The notes: generated from the sequence alone by a model not told the origin. Positions 7,189 to 15,233 are shown, counted from the first letter of the stretch. The stretch is DNA of 18,893 nucleotides from Planctomycetota bacterium (GCA_029573975.1 JAKQBU010000217.1:1-18893), one strand, 5' to 3'. Program-made: numbers and translations.

Positions 7189-8325
7189 TTACTCCCCCTC
7201 GTCCACAACCCGCCGCAGCTGCTCCGCCATCTCCGCCGCCGCACTCCCCAGCGCCGCCCGCAGCAACTCATACTGCCGCCGCGTGAACACCAGCGGCCGC
7301 TCCGGCTCAAACCCGCCAAACCCCAGCTTCGCCGCTATCGCCTGCCGCAGCCGCTCCAGATTCTCCTCCTTCAGCGCCGATACCCCGACCCAGCCGTCCA
7401 CCTGCCCATACTCTCCCAACCGGTCCATCTTATTCACCACCAAGATATACGGCTTCCCCGCCGGCAGGCTGGCAAGCTGCCCCTCCGCCTGCTCCGCCGC
7501 CTTCGCCCCCGCCTCCACCACCACCAGCACCAAATCCGCCCCCGCCGCCTGCCGCTCCGCCCGCCCAATCGCCTCCCGCTCCAACTCATCCTCAGCCTCC
7601 TGCCGCCGCCCCGCCGTATCAATCAGGTTCACCGGCACCCCCTCCATATCCACCAGTTCCGCCGTCCAGTCCCGCGTCGTGCCCGCCAAGTTCGAGCCGA
7701 TACTCTGCCGTCGCCCCGCCAGCGCATTGCACAGCGTACTCTTGCCCACATTCACCGCACCCGCCGCCACCACCGCCGCCGGATGCAGCAGTCGCTCCGC
7801 CAGCTTAAAGCTGCCCAGCACCTCCTCCATCCGCCACCGCGCCTCCGCCGGCTCACACTCTCGCCTCTCCAGCCGCCCCGCCAGCTCCGCCGCCCACGCC
7901 CCCAGCGCCCGCTGCTCCTGCGCCGCGATCGCCAGCACCCCCAGCCGCGTCCGGCACCGCGGCAGATACAACTCCACCTCCTCCCGGATAGACCGTCCCC
8001 CGATCATCTTCTCCCAGCTCACGACCTCCGCCCCCTCCTTCTGCAACAGCAGCAAAATCCGCTGCACAATCCGCGGCCCGCCGTGACAATCGATATCCAC
8101 CTCCTCCCGCCGGCTATCCGCCGCCACCACCACCTGGTCCACCGGCTCCTGTTCATCGTATATCTCACCCAACCACAACCGCCCCGGCTCCTCCCCCAGC
8201 TTCACCTGCCGCCCCGACCGCCCGCGAAATATCTTCGCCACCGCCGCGATGCATCCCGCCCCCTTTATCTGGATCACCGCAATCCCCGCCGTCCCCGCCG
8301 GAGTCATCAAGGCTGCCCGCATCAT
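7189..8325 (-). CDS. divergent MnmE/TrmE-like GTPase lacking the C-terminal CxGK motif
   Basis: 378 residues. MnmE normally works with MnmG to modify wobble uridines in tRNA. An N-terminal TrmE-like domain is recognisable (TPAGTAGIAVIQI at 8-20; VDIDCHGGP at 76-84). It is followed by a G domain: G1 GAVNVGKST (189-197), G2 GTTRD (215-219), G3 DTAGR (236-240), G4 NKMD (298-301), G5 SAL (316-318). Two things are odd: the usual GEFxxRAFxNxKxDL segment is absent, and the protein stops at RRVVDEGE without the terminal Cys-X-Gly-Lys that carries MnmE's essential cysteine. It is also shorter than the usual 450 or so residues. The ATG at 8325 overlaps the coaX stop (ATGA) with AGGAG 5 nt upstream. Orthology to MnmE is likely; standard activity is doubtful. 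Confidence 0.8.
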   Translation of the reverse strand: MMRAALMTPAGTAGIAVIQIKGAGCIAAVAKIFRGRSGRQVKLGEEPGRLWLGEIYDEQEPVDQVVVAADSRREEVDIDCHGGPRIVQRILLLLQKEGAEVVSWEKMIGGRSIREEVELYLPRCRTRLGVLAIAAQEQRALGAWAAELAGRLERRECEPAEARWRMEEVLGSFKLAERLLHPAAVVAAGAVNVGKSTLCNALAGRRQSIGSNLAGTTRDWTAELVDMEGVPVNLIDTAGRRQEAEDELEREAIGRAERQAAGADLVLVVVEAGAKAAEQAEGQLASLPAGKPYILVVNKMDRLGEYGQVDGWVGVSALKEENLERLRQAIAAKLGFGGFEPERPLVFTRRQYELLRAALGSAAAEMAEQLRRVVDEGE

Positions 8326-9113
8326 CCCTGCTCCTGGGCCTCCTGGGCCGCCTGGTACTGCTGATACGCCAGATACAGCCCGCTCAAACACAAATCCGGC
8401 GCCAGCGAATCCGCAAAGTCGCACTTCTTCGCAATCAGCTCCGCATACCCGCCCGTCAGCACCACCTGCGGCCACTTCCCCAGCGTCGTCGCATACCGCT
8501 CCACCAGCTCCCGCAACGCCCCGATCGCCCCGTAATAGATCCCGCTCTGAATCGCCATCTCCGTATTGATCCCGATCTCAAACTCCGGCACCGCCGGCTC
8601 CACCAGCGGCAGCGCATCGGTATAATCCTTCAGGCTCCGTGCCGCCAGATGCAGCCCCGGCATGATCACCCCGCCCAGAAAGATCCCCTGCTCGTTCACG
8701 CAGTCAATCGTCGTCGCCGTCCCGAAATCCGCCACCACCACCGCCCCCTGCACCACCTCATACGCCGCCGCCGCCGTCAGCAGCCGGTCCGTACCCACCG
8801 TCTCCGGATTCTCAATCGCCAGCTTCATCCCCAGCGGAACCTCCCGCCCCACCAGCAGCACCCGCTGATCCAGCCCCTTGAGCACCGCCGCCTCCACCAC
8901 CGCCAGGCTCTTGCGGTTCACCGAACTGACCACCACCGGCACCGTCCGCGCCCCCAGCGGCTGCGGCCCGCACACCCCCCGGAACCGCGCCAGCACCTCC
9001 CCCAGCCGACCCTGCTCCGCCAGCCCCAGATGCTCCGCCGGACTCATCTGCTCCTTCACAAACACCGACAGATTCACCGTGCTATTGCCTATATCGATTG
9101 CGATCATGTCCAT
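8322..9113 (-). CDS. coaX: type III pantothenate kinase
   Basis: 263 residues. It phosphorylates pantothenate in the first step of coenzyme A synthesis. The ASKHA-fold motifs are present: the N-terminal phosphate loop IAIDIGNST (from residue 4), PETVGTDRL near 105-113, and VADFGTATTIDCVN near 129-142, with GGVIMPGL after it. These identify CoaX rather than type I or II enzymes. The frame is open upstream, but the ATG at 9113 is chosen because AGGAG lies 9 nt before it and it places the phosphate loop at the N-terminus; an ATG two codons later (9107) is possible. Its TGA overlaps the next gene's ATG in an ATGA junction, implying coupled translation with the mnmE-like GTPase. Confidence 0.95.
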   Translation of the reverse strand: MDMIAIDIGNSTVNLSVFVKEQMSPAEHLGLAEQGRLGEVLARFRGVCGPQPLGARTVPVVVSSVNRKSLAVVEAAVLKGLDQRVLLVGREVPLGMKLAIENPETVGTDRLLTAAAAYEVVQGAVVVADFGTATTIDCVNEQGIFLGGVIMPGLHLAARSLKDYTDALPLVEPAVPEFEIGINTEMAIQSGIYYGAIGALRELVERYATTLGKWPQVVLTGGYAELIAKKCDFADSLAPDLCLSGLYLAYQQYQAAQEAQEQG

Positions 9114-9414
9114 CTCTTGGGACTCCTGAAAATCAGCCATTGCCCAGGGCAATGCTCCAATTTATGTATTGGCCTTTTCTTGCTTTATCGTATTTACTAT
9201 TTCCCACCTTTTACCATATTTTTCCCATCTCCACAATGAAATCCTTTTCGCCTAGCAACAGGGCGGCAGCGTCTGTCTGACACTTTTGGCAAATCAAAAG
9301 ATAAAACGCTGACCCCATGCGGTTTCTGCACCTGATGTGAATAAACCGGCAGTCAGAAGATTTTCTACCGGCTTGCCGCTGGGATGTCATTGGGGGCTAT
9401 TGCGCCGGCGAGGC
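9114..9414. other. intergenic region with a nested inverted repeat
   Basis: No gene is visible in these 301 bases, which lie between the start of coaX and the end of the oxidoreductase gene. The only structure I see is a nested pair of dyads at 9267-9311: outer arms CAGCGT (9267-9272) and ACGCTG (9306-9311), enclosing inner arms CTTTTG (9283-9288) and CAAAAG (9295-9300). On the minus strand it lies about 100 nt past the oxidoreductase stop, so it could mark a transcript end, but there is no clean terminator. The coaX promoter should also be in this region; I cannot assign it. Confidence 0.35.
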
Positions 9415-10782
9415 TTACACAGTCCAGCCGGGGCGGTTTTCGCGGCGGAGGAACTGATTGGCTTCCGGCAGGTTGGTGAACTGCATGTTATCACCGTCCC
9501 AATGCAGGCGTATCTGGGTAAGTTTTTCCTTCAGGCTGCGGCGCAGCGCGATATTGCCCAGCAGCACGACTTCGGTCAGCGGGCCGGCATGGTCGAAGTT
9601 GGAACCGGCTGGGGCGCCGCCCTTGCAGGCGTTGGCCCACTCCTGATAATGGCCCAGTGAACGGGGCAGGGTGGCAGGCGGGGGAGTAAATTCCTGCATT
9701 TTGCTTTCGGGGATAAGCCGGTTGCCATACATTATACCTTTCTCCCCTATAAAGATCGCGCCGTTGTCCGGCCATGCCCGGCCCTCCTCCAATTCCGCCG
9801 GGCGATGGGGCTTTAGGCCACCATCATACCAGTTGAGCTGAACGGGCGGCATATCGCCGCGGGCAGGGAACTCATAGCGAATCATCGAAGCGGCGGGATA
9901 GGTTTCTTCATTCACCAGCGTGGAATTCGCCTCGACACTGGTCGGATGCCCCAGCTTCAAGGCCCGGAATGACGCATCCATGGCATGGCAGCCGATGTCG
10001 CCGAGTGCCCCGGTGCCGAAATCCCACCAGCCGCGCCAGCGAAACGGGGCATAGGCCGGATGATACGGCCGGACCGGGGCCGGACCCAGCCACAAATCCC
10101 AGTCCATCGTATCGGGTACCGCTGGGGTATCCGACGGGCGGTCCACTCCCTGCGGCCAGTACCAGTTGAACATGCCCTGCATCGGGCGATCCGTCCAGAT
10201 GTGAACCTCGCGCACGCCGCCGATGGCCCCCGCCCAGATCATTTCGCAGAGGCGGCGGGTTTCTTCCGAGGCCTGACCCTGATTGCCCATCTGGGTGGCC
10301 ACCTTCGCCTGACGGGCCGCCGCCGCCAGTCGCCGGGCCTCCTCCACCGTATGCGTCAGCGGCTTCTCGCAGTACACATGCTTGCCCATTTGGATCGCCC
10401 ACAGGGACACCGTCGCATGTAAATGGTCGGGTGTGGCCACCACCACCGCGTCGATCTCTTTCATCTCGTCCAGCATCTTGCGGAAATCGCGGTATTTTTT
10501 GGCGTTGGGATAGCGGTTGAATACATGGGCGGCATGGGCCTCATCCACATCGCACAGTGCCACAATATTCTCGCCGGCATACTGGTCGATATCATGGCTG
10601 CCCTGCCCGCCGATACCGATGCCGGCGATGTTGAGTTTTTCATTGGCGCCCGGCTGGCCGTTCTGGCCCAACACCCGTTTGGGTACATAGGTAAACAGGG
10701 CCACGGCCGCGGTACTCTGCAGGAAATTACGCCGGGACAGGCCCGTCTGTTTTTGGGGGGTATCCGGATTTATACTTTTCAT
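9415..10782 (-). CDS. Tat-exported Gfo/Idh/MocA family oxidoreductase
   Basis: 455 residues. The N-terminus has a twin-arginine signal (SRRNFLQ at 16-22, then TAAVALFTY), so it is exported folded with its cofactor. A Rossmann NAD(P)-binding motif GIGIGGQG follows at 54-61, then ALCDVD, VVATPDHLHA near 114-123, and the family hallmark Glu-Lys-Pro at 139-141 (YCEKPL). Secreted members of this family with tryptophan-rich C-terminal domains are numerous in Planctomycetota and are thought to act on sugars or sugar derivatives; no substrate can be assigned here. It lies 86 bases downstream of a LacI-type regulator on the same strand, suggesting carbohydrate-dependent control. A sequence-level Shine-Dalgarno is weak (AGAG). 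Confidence 0.92.
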   Translation of the reverse strand: MKSINPDTPQKQTGLSRRNFLQSTAAVALFTYVPKRVLGQNGQPGANEKLNIAGIGIGGQGSHDIDQYAGENIVALCDVDEAHAAHVFNRYPNAKKYRDFRKMLDEMKEIDAVVVATPDHLHATVSLWAIQMGKHVYCEKPLTHTVEEARRLAAAARQAKVATQMGNQGQASEETRRLCEMIWAGAIGGVREVHIWTDRPMQGMFNWYWPQGVDRPSDTPAVPDTMDWDLWLGPAPVRPYHPAYAPFRWRGWWDFGTGALGDIGCHAMDASFRALKLGHPTSVEANSTLVNEETYPAASMIRYEFPARGDMPPVQLNWYDGGLKPHRPAELEEGRAWPDNGAIFIGEKGIMYGNRLIPESKMQEFTPPPATLPRSLGHYQEWANACKGGAPAGSNFDHAGPLTEVVLLGNIALRRSLKEKLTQIRLHWDGDNMQFTNLPEANQFLRRENRPGWTV

Positions 10783-10842
10783 GGCTTGGCTCTGGAATCA
10801 AAATGCGTAAATTCATTCAAAACTACTTATTGTAAAATGAAG

Positions 10843-10863
10843 GTCGGACAGGGATTGTCTGAC
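10843..10863 (-). terminator. imperfect hairpin between the lacI-type gene and the oxidoreductase gene (terminator or operator)
   Basis: Arms GTCGGACA (10843-10850) and TGTCTGAC (10856-10863) pair over 8 bp with one G-T mismatch and a 5-nt loop. It begins 5 nt past the regulator's stop codon. On the minus strand the following bases (CTTCATTTTAC) are only moderately T-rich. On the plus strand it is followed by GCTTTTT, but no plus-strand gene ends there. It could attenuate read-through into the oxidoreductase gene or be a regulator-binding dyad. Confidence 0.4.
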
Positions 10864-10868
10864 GCTTT

Positions 10869-11945
10869 TTACGCGGACTCGCGCACAATCAGTGTGGAAG
10901 GAAACGTTTTCTGGATATATTTTTTGGGGGCGGAAAGGCCTTGATCGATGTCGATAATAATATCCACCGCCGCCTGGCCGATTTCCGTACGGGGCTGCCG
11001 CACGGTGGTTAATGCCGGATAGGTAAAGGAACTGAAACTTTGATCGTCGTGGCCGGCCACCAGAATATCCTCGCCGGGTTTCAGGCCGCAATCGTGGATT
11101 GCCTTCATGGCCCCCAGGGCCAGCAGGTCAGTAGCGCAGAAAATGGCAGAGGGTTTATTTCCATTTTTCAGCCAGGCGAGTGTATTGTCATAGCCGAAAT
11201 TTTCATTGTCCAACAGGCCTTTTTCATATTTGGGGATCGGGATGAAAGCCGGTTTTTTGCCGTGCTTCTTCATGGTCTGCACATATCCTTCTTCGCGCAG
11301 TTTCAAACCCACATTATAGGTTCCGAACAGGCTATTGAGATATACCGGTTCGGTACCGCGGCTCAGCAAATGTTCGGTTACCAGGCGGGCACTGCCGAGG
11401 TTGTCGTTCATAACATAGTGCGAATTTTTTTTCAGGTACCGATCGAAATAGACAATCGTGCCGCTTTCCGCCAGATGGTTCAAAAAACTCCGGTCCGGAT
11501 CTGTGACAACCGGAGCGACGAGGATCCCGCAAACGCCCATCGCCCGGAAAAACTGGAGGATCTGCTCCTCTTTCTCGTGGTCGGAATAAGAGCACCGATA
11601 GGCTACCTGGTAGCCCCGCTCGTTGGCCTGCATTTCGGCGGCCTTGATGATTTCCCCGTAAAACGGATGCGTCACGGAGGTGACCACCAGACCGATGATC
11701 CGGGTTCGTCCCCGGACCAGGTGTACGGCATGGGGATTGGGAACGTAATGCAAAAACTCGCAGGCCTCCATGACCTTCTGGCGGGTGGATTTTTTGACGG
11801 TGGGATCGCCGTTGAGGACCTTGGAAACGGTATAACGCGAAAGGCCTGCCCGACGGGCGACCTCGCTCATGGTCGCCAGCGGCCCCAATCCAACAGTTTT
11901 TTTTGGTTCTACCTTGCCCGCTTCCTTTTTTTTTGTTTTTGCCAT
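10869..11945 (-). CDS. LacI family transcriptional regulator
   Basis: 358 residues from the ATG at 11945. A LacI-type DNA-binding helix-turn-helix lies at about 26-45 (MSEVARRAGLSRYTVSKVLNG), followed by the hinge region LHYVPNPHAV. Residues about 80-355 form the periplasmic-binding-protein-like effector domain (IIGLVVTSVTHPFYGEII, AIFCATDLLALGAMKAI, VAGHDDQSF, LTTVRQPR). Such proteins usually repress carbohydrate genes until a sugar ligand binds. The oxidoreductase directly downstream is the obvious target, with autoregulation likely given the dyad over its own promoter. A lysine-rich tail (MAKTKKKEAGKVEPKK) precedes the helix-turn-helix. A TTG two codons upstream is an alternative start. 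Confidence 0.95.
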   Translation of the reverse strand: MAKTKKKEAGKVEPKKTVGLGPLATMSEVARRAGLSRYTVSKVLNGDPTVKKSTRQKVMEACEFLHYVPNPHAVHLVRGRTRIIGLVVTSVTHPFYGEIIKAAEMQANERGYQVAYRCSYSDHEKEEQILQFFRAMGVCGILVAPVVTDPDRSFLNHLAESGTIVYFDRYLKKNSHYVMNDNLGSARLVTEHLLSRGTEPVYLNSLFGTYNVGLKLREEGYVQTMKKHGKKPAFIPIPKYEKGLLDNENFGYDNTLAWLKNGNKPSAIFCATDLLALGAMKAIHDCGLKPGEDILVAGHDDQSFSSFTYPALTTVRQPRTEIGQAAVDIIIDIDQGLSAPKKYIQKTFPSTLIVRESA

Positions 11946-11967
11946 AAACAATCCGTTCTGTAAAGAC

Positions 11968-12005
11968 TTGACAAAAATTATATCATGTCAAAATTACTCT
12001 GCCAG
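11968..12005 (-). promoter_or_regulatory. candidate promoter of the lacI-type gene with a dyad operator over the -10
   Basis: On the minus strand, CTGGCA (12005-12000) and a perfect TATAAT (11982-11977) are spaced by 17 bp, giving a short leader to the ATG at 11945. The -10 is flanked by a perfect inverted repeat, TTGACA (11968-11973) and TGTCAA (11986-11991), separated by 12 bp. A repressor bound there would block RNA polymerase, consistent with autoregulation. LacI-type operators often have a more compact centre, so the binder is uncertain. Confidence 0.5.
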
Positions 12006-12021
12006 CTTTTTTTTAGTTTTA

Positions 12022-12051
12022 CTGGCATTTTACCGGTTTTCCGACTAAAAT
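12022..12051 (+). promoter_or_regulatory. candidate promoter of larB-nnrD
   Basis: CTGGCA (12022-12027) and TAAAAT (12046-12051) are spaced by 18 bp, with a leader of about 30 nt to the larB ATG. The -35-like CTGGCA is the same hexamer, in mirror orientation, as that of the divergent lacI-type promoter. The two are 16 bp apart and form an inverted repeat around a T-rich centre. Confidence 0.4.
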
Positions 12052-12088
12052 AAACGGGTCTGCCGGGTTCTGACGGCGGAAATAAAGC

Positions 12089-12859
12089 ATGAATACAGAG
12101 AAACTTACATTATTGCTGGGCCAGGTAAAAGACGGGAAAGTCTCCATTGAGCAGGCCCTGCATACCCTGCGGCACCTGCCGTTTGAATCCCTGGACTACG
12201 CCCATCTGGACCATCATCGGCACCTGCGGTGCGGCCTGCCGGAGGTCATCTACTGCCCGGGTAAAACCACCGCGCAGATTGTCGAAATTTTTGACCGCCT
12301 GGCACAGCGAGGACATAATGTCCTGGCCACCCGCACTGACCGGGAAACCTATGAAAAAGTGGCCCATCGCTATCCGGAGGCCCGATTTGAAGAACTGGCC
12401 CGTGCGATTACCCTCAAACAGGAGGCGGTTTGTCCTTCTCCCGGTCACATTGCGGTTGTTACTGCCGGGACTGGCGATATCCCGGTGGCGGAAGAAGCCC
12501 GTGTTACCGCCGAAATCCTGAACCAGCAGGTATTTACGATTTACGACGTCGGCGTGGCGGGCATCCACCGGCTGTTGAATTATCAAACCCAACTTCAGTC
12601 AGCCAATGTAGTTATCGTTGTGGCAGGTATGGAAGGCGCCTTGGCCTCCGTTGTCGGCGGCTTGGTGGCGGTACCGGTGATCGCGGTGCCGACTTCCATC
12701 GGTTATGGGGCCAGTTTCGGCGGGGTTGCAGCACTGCTAGCAATGTTGAATAGCTGTGCGGCGGGGGTTTCAGTGGTGAATATCGACAACGGCTTTTCCG
12801 CCGGGTGTATCGCGGCCCTGATTAACCGGCAGTCGAAGCCTGTTTCTATGGAAAAGTAA
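12089..12859 (+). CDS. larB: nickel pincer cofactor biosynthesis protein LarB
   Basis: 256 residues. LarB carboxylates and hydrolyses nicotinic acid adenine dinucleotide to pyridinium-3,5-biscarboxylic acid mononucleotide, the first step toward the nickel pincer nucleotide of lactate racemase and related enzymes. The C-terminal half is the PurE-like catalytic domain: VVTAGTGDIPVAEEA near 126-140, YDVGVAGIHRLL near 155-166, VVAGMEGALASVVGGL near 181-196, and PTSIGYGASFGGVAALL. The N-terminal region (PEVIYCPGKTTAQI) is also characteristic. The larC, larE and larA genes are not in the window. nnrD follows after 4 bases, so the two are co-transcribed; both deal with nicotinamide-type dinucleotides. 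Confidence 0.93.
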   Translation: MNTEKLTLLLGQVKDGKVSIEQALHTLRHLPFESLDYAHLDHHRHLRCGLPEVIYCPGKTTAQIVEIFDRLAQRGHNVLATRTDRETYEKVAHRYPEARFEELARAITLKQEAVCPSPGHIAVVTAGTGDIPVAEEARVTAEILNQQVFTIYDVGVAGIHRLLNYQTQLQSANVVIVVAGMEGALASVVGGLVAVPVIAVPTSIGYGASFGGVAALLAMLNSCAAGVSVVNIDNGFSAGCIAALINRQSKPVSMEK

Positions 12860-12863
12860 AATC

Positions 12864-13733
12864 ATGATTGAGGAAATTACCCAGATTCCCAGATTACCGG
12901 CCCGTCCGCGTGATGCCCATAAAGGCCTCTTTGGTCGAATTTTAATCATTGGCGGCAGCCGGGGTATGGTCGGCGCTTCCAGCCTGGCTGGCCGGGCGGC
13001 TTTGCGGTCGGGGGCAGGACTGGTGCGGATTGCCGTTCCCGCCTCCATTCAGCTTACGGTTGTCGGCCTAGTCCCCTGCGCCACGACCATACCCCTGGCG
13101 GAAGATGGCGACGGTCGCATCTCCAGCAAAGCCATTCCGGAAATTCTGGCTACTATTGAAGATAATGATATAGTAGCCCTAGGGCCGGGGCTGGGGCAAT
13201 CGAACGAGCTACAGGGTCTATTAGAGAGTATTCTCCGGCAGGGAGAAAAGCCGGTGGTTTTGGATGCCGACGGTCTCAATAACCTAGCTAGCCTCTGGCA
13301 CAGAAAAACACAAATGCCTGCTAAAACTATACTTACACCTCATCCGGGCGAGATGAAACGGCTCTGGGCAGCGATTCTGCGTGAGCCTCTGCCCACCAAC
13401 CGGCAGGAGCAGGCGGAAATCCTGGCCCGGAAACTGCAAGCGGTGCTGGTTTTAAAGGGTTCTGGTACCGTAATAACCGATGGGAAAAGAACTTATATCA
13501 ACACCACCGGCAATCCCGGCATGGCTACCGGGGGGACCGGCGATGTTTTGACCGGTTGTATCGCCGGGGTGCTGGGGCAGGGCTTGACGCCCTTTGAGGC
13601 GGCGGTGCTGGGGGTTTATGTTCACGGTCGCGCCGGCGACCTGGCGGCGGCGGAACGGTCGGAAATCGCCCTGACCGCTGAGGATGTTATCGACTTTTTG
13701 CCCCCGGTCTGGCGGGAATTTTCGCAGCGATAA
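12864..13733 (+). CDS. nnrD: ADP-dependent NAD(P)H-hydrate dehydratase
   Basis: 289 residues. It repairs damaged hydrated NADH and NADPH by dehydration coupled to ATP or ADP use. Ribokinase-fold motifs are clear: GRILIIGGSRGMVGA (24-38), DIVALGPGLGQS (102-113), PVVLDADGLNNLA (130-142), TPHPGEM (158-164), LKGS (197-200), and the anion-hole/catalytic stretch GNPGMATGGTGDVLTG (216-231, with Asp227). The N-terminal epimerase domain found in fused YjeF-type proteins is absent, so NnrE would have to be encoded elsewhere. The start follows larB by 4 bases; the Shine-Dalgarno is poor (GGAAAAG, more distant than usual), which fits translational coupling. Confidence 0.94.
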   Translation: MIEEITQIPRLPARPRDAHKGLFGRILIIGGSRGMVGASSLAGRAALRSGAGLVRIAVPASIQLTVVGLVPCATTIPLAEDGDGRISSKAIPEILATIEDNDIVALGPGLGQSNELQGLLESILRQGEKPVVLDADGLNNLASLWHRKTQMPAKTILTPHPGEMKRLWAAILREPLPTNRQEQAEILARKLQAVLVLKGSGTVITDGKRTYINTTGNPGMATGGTGDVLTGCIAGVLGQGLTPFEAAVLGVYVHGRAGDLAAAERSEIALTAEDVIDFLPPVWREFSQR

Positions 13734-13742
13734 ATTCCGTTC

Positions 13743-13771
13743 TTGTATCGGCAGGGCATACCGGTTATAAT
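13743..13771 (+). promoter_or_regulatory. candidate promoter of the first selenoprotein gene
   Basis: A perfect TATAAT (13766-13771) lies 17 bp after TTGTAT (13743-13748), a weak -35 with only the first three bases in consensus. It falls in the 96-base gap after nnrD and would give a leader of about 50 nt to the ATG at 13830. Confidence 0.45.
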
Positions 13772-13829
13772 TCCTGTCATTAGCTGCTGGCGGAACATTA
13801 AATAGTGTTTAAACTGGTTGAGGTTCCGG

Positions 13830-15233
13830 ATGGTCGTTTTTATTGCAAAAAGAATTGAGTTTTTGGGGTGGATCATTGTGATTGGTTTTTGCCTGGGATT
13901 TTTCCCGCTCCGTCAAGCAGCCGCCCAGCCGGAGGAATCCCAGCCGCCGCCGCAGGCACAACTGGAGATACAGGGGCAATTTATTAAGAAGCTCGTACTG
14001 CAAAATGAAAAAAATGAGAGTGTGTCCTTCGAGAATCCGGGGAAAAAAATCGAACTGCCCCCCGGAAAGTATCGGATAATTAATGTAATAACCAATGGAT
14101 ACAATTCTTACAGTGATTTGTGGATTGAGGTGGAATCCGACAAGGAGAATGTACTCAAGGTTGGTGGGCCTTTATATCAGTATGTTACCGCCACCCGGCA
14201 GGGAAAGATTATTCGGCTGGATTATTCGCTGAGGGGTCAGGGCGGCGAAAGTTATACCAGCCTAATGAGGAACAAACCGCCCCAGTTTGCCATTTTTCAA
14301 GGGGATAAGCAGATCGCCGCCGGCGCCTTCGAGTATGGCTGAGGCGGGACCTGCGCGTACTCGTGGCGAGTACCCATTACGGCGTTTGGCAAGTTACGGA
14401 TTGAAGCCTGGCAGGATGGCGAGGAAGGCACCTTCGGCAAACGGGGGATCGCTTTTTATGACTGGCCCTGGTATGATCACCTTTGGTCATTTGGTTTGTG
14501 GGCCATTCTGATTGGGATGCTGGTGCTAATCCGGGAAAATCGCTGCCGCCCAGCCTGGTTGATCTGGCTGCCGGTTTTGGTTGTCTTTGCCCTGTGGGGA
14601 ATGTTCTGCCAGGTACTGGGAATCCCCTCCTCCAGTATCGAACAATTTGGTTTGTTAATCAGTACGGTAGTCCTGGCGCTGGCTGTTTTGTGGCTGGTGG
14701 GCGGCTGGTTGGGCCGATTCAGAGGAAGGGTATCCTTCTTTTTGGCATTTTTGCTGATGGCAATCGTTGGGATTATCGGCATTTTTAGCAATTTCAGTTT
14801 CCAATGGGACAGGAATGTAACACCTTGCATCCTGGTGTATGGTATCAGTGTTTTCGTTCTATTGCTGGCTATTGCACTGACCCGCCGCTGCTGCCGCAAA
14901 AAATTTGGTGCCAAACGGTTCATGCTGTTTTTATTATTGTGGATACCGGTTTTCATCATGGCTTCCATCCTTGTTTACATGGGCATATTCGTAATCTTCG
15001 AGGAGAATCTGCGCCGGATGATTCTAACGGTATTATTCCAGGTTGTTATTATCAGTTCGGTTATGGGCATAGCTTTGTATCTCATCCTGCTGCCGTTTAT
15101 GATTCTGGCCTTTCGCAGCAGGTTTTACCGGCGGCGGCTGGAGGGGTGCCTGAATCTGCCGGCCCCGGCAGCAGAGGGCGGCAATCTTGAAAAGGCCAAG
15201 CCGGAAAATGTGAGAATTGATGACATTACTTAA
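13830..15233 (+). CDS. predicted selenoprotein: secreted UGGTC domain fused to about seven membrane helices (467 aa, Sec171)
   Basis: One gene read through an in-frame UGA at 14340-14342. The part before the UGA has a signal peptide (hydrophobic 11-25, AAA near 30-32) and a beta-rich domain. The same frame stays open after the UGA for 296 codons. The site reads FEYG-Sec171-GGTC-AYSWRVP, with Cys175 as a likely selenenylsulfide partner. After about 45 more extracytoplasmic residues come hydrophobic helices near 218-234, 242-265, 273-295, 301-320, 330-351, 362-389 and 396-427, then a polar tail. The ATG at 13830 has GAGG 6 nt upstream. A covarying hairpin follows the UGA. Function is unknown; a redox or metal-handling role at the cell surface is inference. 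Standard gene callers would split it into two genes. Confidence 0.87.
14340..14373 (+). promoter_or_regulatory. selenocysteine UGA and SECIS-like hairpin, copy 1
   Basis: UGA (14340-14342) is followed by 14 nt and then a perfect 7-bp stem, GTACTCG (14357-14363) with CGAGTAC (14367-14373), closed by the triloop TGG. It can also be drawn as 6 bp with loop GTGGC. The apical loop begins 22 nt after the UGA and contains G, within what is known for bacterial SECIS elements, which are read by the SelB elongation factor. The loop and its closing pairs encode Ser-Trp-Arg, so RNA and protein constraints coincide. Confidence 0.85.

Noticed and set aside
10843..10863. Transposon end or recombination site suggested by the imperfect inverted repeat
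   Set aside because: No transposase, target duplication or matching distal end was found; a terminator or operator explanation is simpler.
13830..15233. Two separate genes or a pseudogene broken by a stop codon at 14340
   Set aside because: The frame is unchanged on both sides, the downstream half lacks a convincing start, and an identical UGA context with an equivalent hairpin occurs in the next gene. Two independent nonsense mutations at the same motif are improbable.
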